This document shows, one piece after another, positions 46,092-55,577 of a DNA stretch of 64,000 bases. Below the pieces are notes generated by a model. That model was given only the letters and a program-made list of their open reading frames with translations, ran no database searches and had not been told where the DNA came from. The stretch comes from Cyanosarcina radialis HA8281-LM2 (GTDB lineage Bacteria > Cyanobacteriota > Cyanobacteriia > Cyanobacteriales > CCAP-1448). A program made the translations under genes and the position numbers. Numbering within the stretch: position 1 is the stretch's first letter; each line of letters opens with the position of its first letter. The stretch lies in NCBI GenBank assembly GCA_019359615.1, contig JAHHHA010000022.1:45348-109347 (forward strand), given 5' to 3'.

Positions 46092-46757
46092 ATGCCCTTA
46101 ATGATATTAGTAGCAGATGACAACTTGGGAACTAGGATTTCGATCTGCGACTATCTGGAGATGTTTGGCTACTCAGTCATCGCCGCTGAGGACGGTCGAG
46201 AGGCCCTATCGTTGGTTGAGACTTACCACCCTCATTTGATCGTTACCGATATCTCCATGCCCCGGATGGATGGATACGAACTGGTGCGTCAAGTGCGTCA
46301 GCGCCCAACATCGCGCCTGTTGCCGATTATCTTTTTAAGCGAACGCGCTTCAACCGAAGAGAGGATTCGCGGCTATCAGTTAGGATGCGACTTCTATCTG
46401 CCGAAGCCATTTGAGATGCACGAGTTGGGAGCAATGGTGCGCAATTTGTTGGAGCGATCGCACACTATAGAGTCAGAGTGGCGCAGCCGAATTCCCCTCA
46501 AGGAGAGTGCCAACTCTTCAATGACGGCTAATGCAGAGACGAATACAGCTACAACTTCATCGATCGATCTCACTCAAAGAGAACGACAAGTATTGAGGTT
46601 AATTACAACTGGCTTATCTAATGCCGAAATTGGCACCGAGTTGTACCTCAGTCCGCGCACGGTAGAAAAGTACGTCACCAAACTTTTACGAAAGACTACT
46701 ACTAGCAATCGCGCCGAGTTAGTGCGGTTTGCGATCGAGCATAGTTTGGTCGATTAA
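46092..46757 (+). CDS. NarL-type response regulator
   Basis: A 221-residue two-component regulator. Receiver domain residues 1-125: acidic pocket ADDN, phospho-acceptor Asp53 in VTDISMPRMDGYE, and the Lys in YLPKPFEM. After a Ser/Thr-rich linker, the LuxR-type output domain is LTQRERQVLRLITTGLSNAE, with LYLSPRTVEKYVTKLLRKT. The likely sensor kinase is not adjacent. It precedes the P-loop NTPase gene by 78 bases on the same strand. Family firm; targets unknown. Confidence 0.92.
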   Translation: MPLMILVADDNLGTRISICDYLEMFGYSVIAAEDGREALSLVETYHPHLIVTDISMPRMDGYELVRQVRQRPTSRLLPIIFLSERASTEERIRGYQLGCDFYLPKPFEMHELGAMVRNLLERSHTIESEWRSRIPLKESANSSMTANAETNTATTSSIDLTQRERQVLRLITTGLSNAEIGTELYLSPRTVEKYVTKLLRKTTTSNRAELVRFAIEHSLVD

Positions 46758-46835
46758 GCTGTTTTAAAGAAAAATTTCGATTGAGTTCATTGCTTCTAGG
46801 GTTATAGTCGTGTCAGGAGATCTGGGGAAGCAGTT

Positions 46836-48155
46836 ATGGATGTGGGAAAATTTTTCGATGCTTGCGATCCGAGTCGGACGCTAGCGATCGCTAAACCGGA
46901 GGATCGGCAATACTATATCGACTTTGCCGAAGTTCGGGGTGGCAAAATTATTGAAAAACTTGCCCGCACGATTAATCGTACTGCCTCTGGGAAGCATACT
47001 TGCCAGCTATTTACAGGTCATATCGGTTGTGGCAAATCGACCGAACTGCGGCGACTGGAAGCCGAACTCAACCAAGAAGGCTTTCATGTGGTTTATTTCC
47101 AAGCGACTGAAGACTTAGATATGGCGGATGTAGATGTCACCGACATTTTGTTGTCGATGATTCGCCAAGTCAGTCAGAGTTTGGAAGCAGTAGGGATTCG
47201 CTTGCGCCCCCGCTATTTTGAAAAGTTATTTGGTGAAATTGTCGATTTCTTGCAGACTCCGATCGAATTTTCTTACCAGAATGAATTTTCGCTGCCCTAT
47301 GGATTGGGCAAGATTACGGCGAAAACGAAGGACAGTCCTCAACTGCGAAGTCGGTTGCGGGGATTTCTGGAACCGCGCACCAACGGCATCCTGGAATCGA
47401 TTAATCAAGAGATTTTGGCTGTTGCTAACGATCGACTTAGAGAGCAAGGTAAAAAAGGGTTGGTAGTCATTGTGGACGATTTAGATCGGGTCGATCCGCG
47501 TCCGAAACCTTCAGGAAAATCGCAACCAGAATATTTATTTGTCGATCGAGGAGAACAACTGCGGCGATTGAATTGTCACGTCGTTTATACTATTCCTCTA
47601 TCTTTGATCTTTTCTAACGAATCTCAAGCCTTAATCAATCGTTTGGGTGGCGGATCGCGCCCAGAAGTGCTGCCAATGATTCCGGTGCAATGTCGGGATA
47701 AATCGACCTCCGACTTGGGAATGAGACTCTTGCGACAGATGGTGCTGACGCGGGCTTTCCCTGAAGTGCCTGCTGGCGAGCAATTGGCATTAATTCCTGA
47801 AGTAGTTGACACTCCTGAAACTTTAGATCGCCTGTGTTTTGTCAGTGGCGGTCACGTTCGCACCCTGATGGGACTACTATATGGGTGTTTGCGAGATGAA
47901 GATCCGCCGATTCCTAGAGGCTGTTTAGAACGGGTGATTCGGGAACATCGAGATGGTTTAACCATGTCGATTTCGGCAACTGAATGGCAATTACTTCAGG
48001 AAGTAGTGCGACAGCAGCACGTTAGCGGTGAAGAAGGTCATGAAGTTTTGCTTAGAAGCCTTTTTGTGTTTGAGTATCGAGATGAAGAGGGACGCTGGTT
48101 CAACCTCAATCCGGCTTTGATGGAAACGAGTACCTACAAATCCTGGCAGTTATGA
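46836..48155 (+). CDS. P-loop NTPase (AAA/STAND-like)
   Basis: A 439-residue ATPase. Walker A is LFTGHIGCGKSTELRRLE near residue 65, Walker B is GLVVIVDDLDRVDPR near residue 211, and an Arg-rich GMRLLRQMVLTRAF stretch follows. The C-terminal part contains a helical lid (HVRTLMGLLYGCLRDEDPPI). It resembles cyanobacterial ATPases that lie beside large TPR/STAND proteins. The stop codon overlaps the start of the 1703-residue protein (ATGA), so the two are translated together. GGGGAAG precedes ATG 46836. Role in signalling is inferred. Confidence 0.8.
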   Translation: MDVGKFFDACDPSRTLAIAKPEDRQYYIDFAEVRGGKIIEKLARTINRTASGKHTCQLFTGHIGCGKSTELRRLEAELNQEGFHVVYFQATEDLDMADVDVTDILLSMIRQVSQSLEAVGIRLRPRYFEKLFGEIVDFLQTPIEFSYQNEFSLPYGLGKITAKTKDSPQLRSRLRGFLEPRTNGILESINQEILAVANDRLREQGKKGLVVIVDDLDRVDPRPKPSGKSQPEYLFVDRGEQLRRLNCHVVYTIPLSLIFSNESQALINRLGGGSRPEVLPMIPVQCRDKSTSDLGMRLLRQMVLTRAFPEVPAGEQLALIPEVVDTPETLDRLCFVSGGHVRTLMGLLYGCLRDEDPPIPRGCLERVIREHRDGLTMSISATEWQLLQEVVRQQHVSGEEGHEVLLRSLFVFEYRDEEGRWFNLNPALMETSTYKSWQL

Positions 48156-51100
48156 CCAACGCCGATCGCCCAGATGATGTTACAGCTAATAACGAGCGAT
48201 CGCTGCGATCTTTGGCTAGAGCGATCGCACGAACCCAAGGGCGGTTTTCGCTGTTTTTGGTGCGCTGTAACTACCCCAGTTTGCGAGAGGAGATGTTGCG
48301 GCAGTTACAGGAAGATTATCAGGTTGAGATGCACGTCCTGATGGTTCCGGCGGCTACTCGAAGTCTCTACGGTTTGATTAAAGCCGAATTGGAAGATCTA
48401 ACCTCCAATTCCCTAAGCGATGAGGAAAGGGAGAAGGCAGACCTAACCCCCTACCCCCTTCCCTACGAGGGAAGGGGGAATGTAGACTTAGCCTCTCTTC
48501 CTGACGAGGGAAGTGGGAATGAAAACTTAACCCCCGACTCCCTAACCGACGAACAAGAAGGGAATTCAAAGCCTCTCTCCTGCGAGGAGAGAGGTTTGGA
48601 GAGAGGTTTTTCAGCGTTGATGGTGGTGGGGTTGGAGTTGGTGACAGCGATCGACGATCTACTGACAAGTACGAACCGGATACGGGATGAATTTAAGCAT
48701 AGTTTCCCCTTTCCGCTAGTTATTTGGATTGATAACGAAATTCGCAGTAAATTGGTGCGATTGGCTGCTGATTTCAATACTTGGGGTGGCGTACCGATTC
48801 ATTTTGAACTGGAAACCGAGCAACTGCTGGAGTTGCTGCAACAGGAGATCGATCGCGTCTTCAGAGGAGAATTGCCTCAAATTAGCTGGGAACCAGAAGC
48901 GATCGATCGTGATTTACAAGCCAGAGGGATCGAATTAGAAGCCGATTTACAAGCGGGGTTGGCGTTTCTCTTGGGACTGGGGCTGGAAACTGGACGCGAT
49001 CGCTCTTTTGAAGCTGCTTTAAATTGTTATCGGCAGAGTTTAGGGTACTGGCAACAACACGATCGACCGCAGCAGCGGGGAATCGTGCTGAAGCAGATGG
49101 CAAGTGTATACCAGCGACAGGGAAACCAGGAAGCAGCGAGAGAATGTTGGCAAGAAGCGATCGCTAATTTTGCCGCCGCTAACAGACCGGATTTACAAGC
49201 ACAATCGCTTGGCGAATTGGGTCGGTTGTTGAGACAGTTAGAGGATTGGCAAGCCCTGAAAACTCTAGCCGACAATGCCTTGACTTTGCATCAACAATTG
49301 GGAGATCCCAAACTCCTAGCGCAGAATTACGGTTTTTTGGCAGCAGTGGCTCTCCAGAAACAGCGTTGGCAGGAAGCTGAGGAGTTTGCCCAGCAAGCGA
49401 TCGAGTTGGTAAGGAGAGAGGGGGAAGAGAGGGAAGAGGGGGAAGAAGAAGGAGAGGGGGAAGCGACTTACTATTACTTTCTTTTAGCTAAGGCACAACG
49501 GCAGTTAGGAAAGAAGACAGAGGCGATTCAGAGTCTAAAAAAGGCTAGAAAGTTAGCTGAGGCTCAAGACGATCCGCAACTTTACATTCAAATTCTGGAG
49601 GCACTGCGAGAACTCTATTTTGACCGAGGTAAATACCTGGCTGCCTTTCGCCTCAAGTTACGACAGCGATCGCTCGAACAACAGTACCGCTTGCGAGCCT
49701 TTATTGGAGCGGGATACCTGCAACCGCAGCGCCAAATTCGGGCGGTGGGTGAGGAAGAAAGTCCTGAAGCTGTTGCCCAAGAAATTGCCAATAGCGATCG
49801 CCAGCAAGATCTCAGTCGGATGTTAAACCAGATGAGTCTGGAAGGTTGCAAGCTGATAGTTTTGCACGGACAGTCGGGGGTAGGCAAAAGTTCGCTGATC
49901 CAAGCAGGTTTAGTCCCAGCACTGAAACAGCAGCAAATTGAATTTTATACGGTTGTCCCGATCTACCTGCGGGTTTATCAAAATTGGCGACAGGAATTGA
50001 GAAAAGCTCTGGCAATAGAGGAGCCTGTTAGCCCAACTTTACGATCGAGCGAGCGCTTCCATCCTCCTGCCGCTAGGCCGCAGCCTGAAAACCAGGAAAA
50101 CCAACTCTTGCCCCCCGTTCCCAGGATTGAGAGCGAGCGCTTCCATCCTCCTGCCGCTAGGCCGCAGCTTGAAAACCAGGAGAACCAATTCTTGCCCCCC
50201 TCTCCTGCGAGGAGAGGGGCTGGGGGAGAGGTCAAAGCCGCAGCGATCGAAATATCCGATTTAATCGATCGACTACAACAGCATCAGCGCCAGTATCATC
50301 TCACAGTCATACTGTTTGACCAGTTTGAGGAGTTCTTTTTCGTTACCCGTCAAGAAGAGAGGCGAAAGTTTTGGGAGTTTTTGCGGGTTTGTCTGGAAGC
50401 TAAAGCAGTTCAGACGGTGAAAATAGTCCTCTCGTTGCGGGAAGATTACTTGCATTATTTGCTGGAACTAGAGCGACTGTCGCGGGCTAGCCTTGGCATT
50501 CAAGAAACCCAAGCTGATGCCCTCAAAGACATCCTCAGCCATCAAAATCGCTACTATTTAGGCAATTTTTCGCCTTCAGATGCCGAAACTGTCATTCATA
50601 GCTTGACTGACCTCAGCGCATTTCGCCTAGAACCCGACCTAATTCAACAACTGGTAGCTGATTTAGCCCAAGATTTAGGAGAAGTCCGCCCGATCGAGCT
50701 TCAGGTGGTGGGAGCGCAATTACAAACGGAGCAGATTACCACTTTAGCCAAGTATCGCCAGCTAGGGGACAATCCCAAGGAAAGGCTCGTTCAATCCTTT
50801 TTAGAGGAGGTGGTGCGAGATTGCGGGATCTCAAACGAACGCGCCGCCCGACTGGTGTTGTATTTGCTGACCGATGAAAATAACACCCGGCCGCTCAAAA
50901 CTAAAGCCGAATTACTGGCAGATTTGGCGGTAGAAGCCGATAAATTAAACCTGGTGTTGCAGATTTTAGTCGATTCGGGGTTGGTGTTTCTCATTCCTGA
51001 ACTTCCAGCCGATCGCTATCAGTTGGTACACGATTATCTGGTAGCCTTTATTCGCCAGCAGGGAGAGAAGAAGTTACTTCTAGAAATCGAACAAGAACGA

Positions 51101-53263
51101 GAACAGCGCCGCCAATTAGAGGCACAGTATCGAGTTACAGAACAGGAGTTAGATCGAGCCAGACAAAACCTGGGAGAAATTGCCCAGCAGCAGGAGCAGG
51201 CAAAACAGGAATTAGATCGAACTAAACGCCAGACTCGGCGACAGATCCGTATGGGGGTGGGAGTTGCGATCGGAGCAATTTTACTAGCTGGTGGGATAGC
51301 AGTAGTAACTGCAAACCAAGCCAAGCGAGATGCACAGACTCGGATCGAGGTGGCTAATAAAACCGCTAACCAGAAGATCGAGGATGCTAATCGAACTGCC
51401 AAAACTCAAATCGATCGAGCTAATCAAACTACGAATATTGCGAATATAAAGCTCAATAAAGCCACTGGAGAATTAGAACGAGCAGGTAAAGAGCGAGATC
51501 TGGCTAAGGCAGAAACGATTAAACAAAGTCAAATTGCAGAAAATCTTCAGAGAGAAGCTACACAGATACAACAACAGGTGGCACAGGCAAATCAACAGGC
51601 AGCACAGACACAACAAAATTTAGCGGCGGTGCAAGCAAATTTACAACAGTTACAAGATAAAGCTAGGTCTGCTGATACAAAACTCAAGCAGGCACAAACA
51701 CAGCTAGTTGCTGCCCAAAAAGAGCAACAACAAGCACAGATAGCTACTAGACAAGCTCAGACTGACAAAACAAAAGCCCAAAACCAACTCGATCGAGCAA
51801 ATCAAGACTTAGCTCAGGCACAAGAAGCTACCCGAACGGCAGAACGAGCAAAAAAGCAAGCTGAAGCAGCCGTAGCTCAAGCCAAGCAACAAAAACAACA
51901 GTTAGCACAGCAAGCCGAAAAACTACAACAAGAACAGCAAATCGCCCAATTAGACCTGGAAGCTACCGACGCTGAGGTGCAGGCGACGGAATCAAAAGCC
52001 TTATTTGGCAAGGGCAAAGTATTTGAGGCCTTGCTCTTTGCGATGAAAGCAGGAAAACAAATGCGACCCCTCCTCAAGCAATCATTCCCTAAGAAAGATC
52101 GGGCAGAACGTCAGACCAAAGACGCTCTTGCCCAAGCTCTCTCAAATGTTAGAGAACGCAACACTCTCCAAGGGCATGAAGGCTATGTCTTGAGTGTTAG
52201 TTTCAGCCCCACCGATGGTAAGATTTTGGCTTCTGGCAGTTCAGACAAGACCATCAAACTGTGGAATCTAGAGACGGGCGAGAACATCCTAACTCGTGGG
52301 GGGCATGAGCGCCAGGTCAATAGCGTCAGTTTCCATCCCACCAATAGTAAGATTTTGGCTTCTGGCAGTTCGGACAACACCATCAAACTGTGGAATCTAG
52401 AGACGGGCAAGGAAATCCGCACTCTAAAGGGGCATACAAACTATGTCAATAGCGTCAGTTTCCATCCCACCAATAGTAAGATTTTGGCTTCTGGCAGTTC
52501 GGACAACACCATCAAACTATGGAATCCAGAGACGGGCAAGGTCCGCACTCTTGGGGGGCACAATAGTCAAGTCAATAGCGACAATTTAAACAACCCCAAC
52601 GTGCAGACGCAGGAGAAGCGTTCTGAAGTGAATAGTATCAGTTTTAGCCCTGATGGCAAGACCTTGGCTTCTGGTGGTTCTGACAATACCATCAAACTCT
52701 GGAACGTAGAGACGGGCGAGAACATCCTCACACTCAAGGGACACGAGCAGGAGGTCAATAGCGTCAGTTTCAGCCCCAATGGTGAGATTTTGGCTTCTGG
52801 CAGTTGGGACAATACTATCAAATTGTGGAGTTTGGAGACGGGCGAGAACATCCTCACACTCAAGGAACACGAGCGGGAGGTCAATAGCGTCAGTTTCAGC
52901 CCCAATGGTGAGATTTTGGCTTCTGGCAGTAATGACAAGATCATCAAACTGTGGAATTCAGAAACCAGCAAGGAAACTCGCGTCCTCCGGGGGTACAATC
53001 GCCTGGTTCGTACCGTCAGTTCCACCACTCTTCAGGGGCACGAGGGTGAGGTCAATAGCGTCAGTTTCAGCCTTGATGGTAAGACTTTAGCTTCTGGCAG
53101 TAATGACAAGACCATCAAACTCTGGAATATAGAGAAAAGCCAGTTAAATGGTGACGGGACAGTGACTGATCTCGATGATTTGATGGCGAAGGGTTGCGAT
53201 TGGCTAACAGATTACCTGAAGACTCGTCCTAACAAGCGCGAGAGTCTTGGCTGTGGTGGCTGA
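48152..53263 (+). CDS. TPR-nSTAND1-WD40 multidomain signalling protein
   Basis: A 1703-residue protein. Residues 1-240 form a P-loop-fold-like domain without a Walker A motif (RFSLFLVRCNYPSLREEML, FPLVIWIDNEIRSKLVRLA). TPR-like helices follow at ~270-500. The nSTAND1 NTPase has Walker A HGQSGVGKSSLIQAG near residue 573 and Walker B VILFDQFEEFFF. A membrane segment lies at ~1033-1052 (GVGVAIGAILLAGGIAVV), inside a long Gln/Ala-rich coiled coil (~965-1300). The C-terminus has seven WD40 repeats (~1338-1665), one propeller. MITE-like and other repeats are read in frame in linkers. Its start overlaps the upstream ATPase. A ligand-triggered oligomeric switch at the membrane is the likely job. Confidence 0.85.
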   Translation: MTNADRPDDVTANNERSLRSLARAIARTQGRFSLFLVRCNYPSLREEMLRQLQEDYQVEMHVLMVPAATRSLYGLIKAELEDLTSNSLSDEEREKADLTPYPLPYEGRGNVDLASLPDEGSGNENLTPDSLTDEQEGNSKPLSCEERGLERGFSALMVVGLELVTAIDDLLTSTNRIRDEFKHSFPFPLVIWIDNEIRSKLVRLAADFNTWGGVPIHFELETEQLLELLQQEIDRVFRGELPQISWEPEAIDRDLQARGIELEADLQAGLAFLLGLGLETGRDRSFEAALNCYRQSLGYWQQHDRPQQRGIVLKQMASVYQRQGNQEAARECWQEAIANFAAANRPDLQAQSLGELGRLLRQLEDWQALKTLADNALTLHQQLGDPKLLAQNYGFLAAVALQKQRWQEAEEFAQQAIELVRREGEEREEGEEEGEGEATYYYFLLAKAQRQLGKKTEAIQSLKKARKLAEAQDDPQLYIQILEALRELYFDRGKYLAAFRLKLRQRSLEQQYRLRAFIGAGYLQPQRQIRAVGEEESPEAVAQEIANSDRQQDLSRMLNQMSLEGCKLIVLHGQSGVGKSSLIQAGLVPALKQQQIEFYTVVPIYLRVYQNWRQELRKALAIEEPVSPTLRSSERFHPPAARPQPENQENQLLPPVPRIESERFHPPAARPQLENQENQFLPPSPARRGAGGEVKAAAIEISDLIDRLQQHQRQYHLTVILFDQFEEFFFVTRQEERRKFWEFLRVCLEAKAVQTVKIVLSLREDYLHYLLELERLSRASLGIQETQADALKDILSHQNRYYLGNFSPSDAETVIHSLTDLSAFRLEPDLIQQLVADLAQDLGEVRPIELQVVGAQLQTEQITTLAKYRQLGDNPKERLVQSFLEEVVRDCGISNERAARLVLYLLTDENNTRPLKTKAELLADLAVEADKLNLVLQILVDSGLVFLIPELPADRYQLVHDYLVAFIRQQGEKKLLLEIEQEREQRRQLEAQYRVTEQELDRARQNLGEIAQQQEQAKQELDRTKRQTRRQIRMGVGVAIGAILLAGGIAVVTANQAKRDAQTRIEVANKTANQKIEDANRTAKTQIDRANQTTNIANIKLNKATGELERAGKERDLAKAETIKQSQIAENLQREATQIQQQVAQANQQAAQTQQNLAAVQANLQQLQDKARSADTKLKQAQTQLVAAQKEQQQAQIATRQAQTDKTKAQNQLDRANQDLAQAQEATRTAERAKKQAEAAVAQAKQQKQQLAQQAEKLQQEQQIAQLDLEATDAEVQATESKALFGKGKVFEALLFAMKAGKQMRPLLKQSFPKKDRAERQTKDALAQALSNVRERNTLQGHEGYVLSVSFSPTDGKILASGSSDKTIKLWNLETGENILTRGGHERQVNSVSFHPTNSKILASGSSDNTIKLWNLETGKEIRTLKGHTNYVNSVSFHPTNSKILASGSSDNTIKLWNPETGKVRTLGGHNSQVNSDNLNNPNVQTQEKRSEVNSISFSPDGKTLASGGSDNTIKLWNVETGENILTLKGHEQEVNSVSFSPNGEILASGSWDNTIKLWSLETGENILTLKEHEREVNSVSFSPNGEILASGSNDKIIKLWNSETSKETRVLRGYNRLVRTVSSTTLQGHEGEVNSVSFSLDGKTLASGSNDKTIKLWNIEKSQLNGDGTVTDLDDLMAKGCDWLTDYLKTRPNKRESLGCGG
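48437..48610. repeat. In-gene MITE-core copies
   Basis: Three imperfect copies of TAACCCCCTACCCCCTTCCC and the paired GGAAGGGGGAA arm, read in frame as PYPLPYEGRGN-like peptide in the 1703-residue protein. Confidence 0.7.
50047..50232. repeat. In-gene 84-bp-period duplication plus MITE core
   Basis: A ~70-bp unit starting GAGCGAGCGCTTCCATCCTC occurs at 50047 and 50131, 84 bases (28 codons) apart, giving SERFHPPAARPQ twice. It runs into CCCCTCTCCTGCGAGGAGAG, the MITE core, before the frame continues as GGEVKAAAIE. Confidence 0.75.
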
Positions 53264-53266
53264 CCT

Positions 53267-53344
53267 CTCCCCCAGCCCCTCTCCTGCAAGGAGAGGGGAG
53301 CCGGATTTTCTCCTTCTCTCATAGGGGAAGGGGGCAGGGGGTTA
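53267..53344. mobile_element. MITE-core fragment truncating an antitoxin gene
   Basis: CCCCAGCCCCTCTCCTGCAA to GGCAGGGGGTTAGG. Its edge supplies the stop codon of the decayed antitoxin reading frame on the minus strand. Confidence 0.55.
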
Positions 53345-53522
53345 GGTCTTTTTCGATGTAGGCAACAGGCGATATTTATGCAACAGGCGATCGCCATCTT
53401 CTAGTGCTGCATTAAGATATTTTCTGGCTGCTTCTAGATCTTGCAGCGATTCGAGCAGATCTTCATTTATAACTCCTCAGTGTCCCGTTGGTACTTTGAA
53501 TAATTGCCATTTCCGGTAGCAT
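53342..53522 (-). pseudogene. Decayed HigA-type antitoxin gene
   Basis: From ATG 53522 the frame reads ...NGTLRSYK and stops at TGA. Skipping one base (53465) continues as EDLLESLQDLEAARKYLNAA and LEDGDRLLHKYR, then stops where the repeat begins. RSYKEDLLESL with YLNAALEDGD is the usual N-terminus of addiction-module antitoxins of the HigA/prophage type. The DNA-binding C-terminus is gone, and no toxin gene is beside it. Both a frameshift and a 3' truncation are needed to explain it. Confidence 0.65.
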
Positions 53523-53538
53523 CTTAAAAGATAACCCC

Positions 53539-53626
53539 TTACTCATCAGCATCCACTTTCTCTGGTGGGTGAAGATTTGCGCTCCTCAACAATACGCCTC
53601 ATTGATTCTGGAGTTCGCTCTGACAT
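53539..53626 (-). pseudogene. Remnant of a second gene, possibly an HNH endonuclease
   Basis: An ATG overlaps the stop of the 133-residue gene (TGATG) and begins MSERTPESMRRIVEER. A second frame then reads NLHPPEKVDADE and stops at 53539. The start and end resemble the two termini of cyanobacterial HNH endonucleases that follow genes of this type, with the whole middle deleted. The family call rests on short segments and is tentative. Confidence 0.4.
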
Positions 53627-54027
53627 CAGGCGGCGTTGCTAGGTGTAGGTAAGAACTCGTTAATCAGCACCTGCAAATCAACCTGGCGAAGTTGAGCCAA
53701 TTGAATTAATGCCTCGGCGCGATCGCTATCTTGTTGTTCGACGCGCTCGACATAGCTTAATAGCTCTTGATGCTCGGTTTCTGTAATTGCTCCAGTCTCG
53801 TTTTGGTGACGTAAATAAGCTAACCCTTCTTGTTCTTCGGAAGACAGACGACGTTGAACAATTTGAAGTAATGCAGCTTCGCCATCTTCCAGCTTTGGCG
53901 TTCTCGATCCCTGTAAAGCCTCACGATAAAGGGTTTCTAAAAACTCAACTGCCTTGACTAAAGACGATCCTGGTAATTGTTCCAGCAGGGCGATCGCTCT
54001 TTGGCGAATTTCTGTAGGTGCAGCCAT
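53626..54027 (-). CDS. Hypothetical small acidic helical protein
   Basis: A 133-residue soluble protein. It is helical throughout: AIALLEQLPGSSLVKAVEFL, then GEAALLQIVQRRLSSEEQEG and LIQLAQLRQVDLQVLINEFL. No domain recognised. In cyanobacteria similar proteins often precede an HNH endonuclease gene; here only remnants of a downstream coupled gene are left (TGATG overlap). A regulatory or antitoxin-like role is possible but unproved. The ATG at 54027 fits the reading frame. Confidence 0.6.
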   Translation of the reverse strand: MAAPTEIRQRAIALLEQLPGSSLVKAVEFLETLYREALQGSRTPKLEDGEAALLQIVQRRLSSEEQEGLAYLRHQNETGAITETEHQELLSYVERVEQQDSDRAEALIQLAQLRQVDLQVLINEFLPTPSNAA

Positions 54028-54181
54028 CGGAACCTAATCTTGTTTGCTTCTAGCTTAGATTATAACTAGTCTAGTAATTAGAATAGTTAATCGTAGCGAT
54101 CGCCTCTTTTGAATCTTTTTCTCATGGTAGGCGATTGGGCTGACTTCTCCCCATTCGATCGGCGATCGCTATCTGCTGCAT
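54028..54181. other. Short gene-free stretch
   Basis: Between two minus-strand genes; A+T-rich with one HIP1 site, nothing else recognised. Confidence 0.4.
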
Positions 54182-54625
54182 CTACAACACCATTAAATAT
54201 GTATCTTTACCTTGATTTGGTAACAGTCGCAGGCGTTGATTTTGTAAGTCAGGTTCTAAACCTAAATCCTCTAAAGGAATCAAACCCAATAAAGGATCTT
54301 CACTTTCTGGAAGTTCGACACAATCAAATGTCCCTTCTCTTCCTTCTACAGAAAGACTCACGCCTTTAAACACCCGAACTTTTCTAGCACCTACAGCAGT
54401 TTTTACCTCTACTTCCCCAGCCATTGTCAAACCTAACTGGGCAACAATTTCTGCGGGCAAACAAAGTCTGCTAGCACCTGTATCGACTAAGACATTTTCC
54501 AGCGTCACAGAACGGACTTCATCAACAGAGATAAAACCCCGTTCTGCCATAATTTGATCTACTAGATTGGCAACTGTAATTGTGGTAGTAACTTTCCCCA
54601 TTTCTTTAGTTTTAACTGACGACAT
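54182..54625 (-). CDS. Retropepsin-like aspartic protease, single domain
   Basis: A ~147-residue protein of clan AA. The active-site motif is ENVLVDTGASRLCLPAEIV, with GLTMAGEVEVKTAVGARKVR and LLGLIPLEDLGLE matching the rest of a retropepsin monomer, which would need to dimerise. No signal peptide, so it is likely cytoplasmic. ATG 54625 follows AGGAGG by five bases and is preferred over GTG 54631. In cyanobacteria these genes are often small and solitary. Family call is confident; substrate unknown. Confidence 0.8.
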   Translation of the reverse strand: MSSVKTKEMGKVTTTITVANLVDQIMAERGFISVDEVRSVTLENVLVDTGASRLCLPAEIVAQLGLTMAGEVEVKTAVGARKVRVFKGVSLSVEGREGTFDCVELPESEDPLLGLIPLEDLGLEPDLQNQRLRLLPNQGKDTYLMVL

Positions 54626-54782
54626 AGACACCTCCTGCCATCCCTGATATTAACTATTTTGCTGCAATTAACGCATCAAAAATTCCGCCACCCGGAAGAT
54701 TTAGCCCCACCATGCAGGCGATGCTTCTTTTTCACGAATACGTTATTCTCAAAAAACCAACAGTAATTTTTCCCAAATTACG

Positions 54783-55433
54783 GTGACTGCAATGCTGTTA
54801 GAACCTCCACCTAAACTCGTAGGTGAAAAGCGTCTCACCTTTCGCAATCTCGATTGGCAGACCTTCAAGCAAATTCAAAACTTGCTGGCTGAACGCACCC
54901 GCGCCCGCTTCAGCTACGATAATGGAATTTTAGAAATTACTATGCCCCTGGAAGGACACGAACGATCGGCCAGACTCATCGAACTTTTTATTAGAGTCTT
55001 GGTAGTTGAGATGGGGATGAAAATCAAGACCATGGGTTCGACTACCCTCGATCGAGAAGACTTACTCAAAAGTGCAGAGCCAGATAATGGGTATTACATT
55101 CAAAATTATGCCCTAGTTGCCGATCGCGAAATCGATTTAAATGTCGATCCACCACCGGATTTAGTTGTAGAAGTCGATATTACCAACACCGATCTCAATA
55201 AAAACTTGCTTTATGCTGGTTTGGGAGTGCCTGAATTTTGGCAGTTTAATGGGCGCGTCTGGAAGATTTTGCAGTTAGTAGATGGCACGTATGTCGAACG
55301 CGATCGATCTCCTACTTTTGCGATCGTGGAGAAAACAGATTTATATCAATTTTTGTCAGCCGCATTCCTTGATGAAGTGACAGCAGAACTTAATCTCCGT
55401 CAATGGGTGCGGCAACAGATGCAAGCCCCATAA
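54783..55433 (+). CDS. Uma2 (DUF820) family restriction-endonuclease-fold protein
   Basis: A 216-residue Uma2 protein. Motifs are KSAEPDNGYYIQN and PPPDLVVEVDITNTDLNKNL with LGVPEFWQFNG. The start is GTG 54783 (MTAMLLEPP), which aligns with MTATLLAPP of the Uma2 gene at 6743. The PDxxYYI and E-x-D residues are retained. It ends before a repeat of the GTTGGGTTTCGCTTCGC type. Function unknown, as for the family. Confidence 0.8.
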   Translation: MTAMLLEPPPKLVGEKRLTFRNLDWQTFKQIQNLLAERTRARFSYDNGILEITMPLEGHERSARLIELFIRVLVVEMGMKIKTMGSTTLDREDLLKSAEPDNGYYIQNYALVADREIDLNVDPPPDLVVEVDITNTDLNKNLLYAGLGVPEFWQFNGRVWKILQLVDGTYVERDRSPTFAIVEKTDLYQFLSAAFLDEVTAELNLRQWVRQQMQAP

Positions 55434-55577
55434 GTTCTAGGGAATTTACTTGCGGCTGGCTGACTTCTTGCCACCGAGCCACAGGGCGATCGATAGAAGC
55501 ATTCGGTTGGGTGAGTTGGGTTTCGCTTCGCTCAACCCAACCTACAGCTATTGCACTGCCTGCCCCACAATTACGAT
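55434..55577. repeat. TTCGCTTCGCTCAACCC repeat
   Basis: TTGGGTGAGTTGGGTTTCGC and CTTCGCTCAACCCAACCTAC at about 55505-55552, an inverted-repeat unit widespread in cyanobacteria. No gene. Confidence 0.5.
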
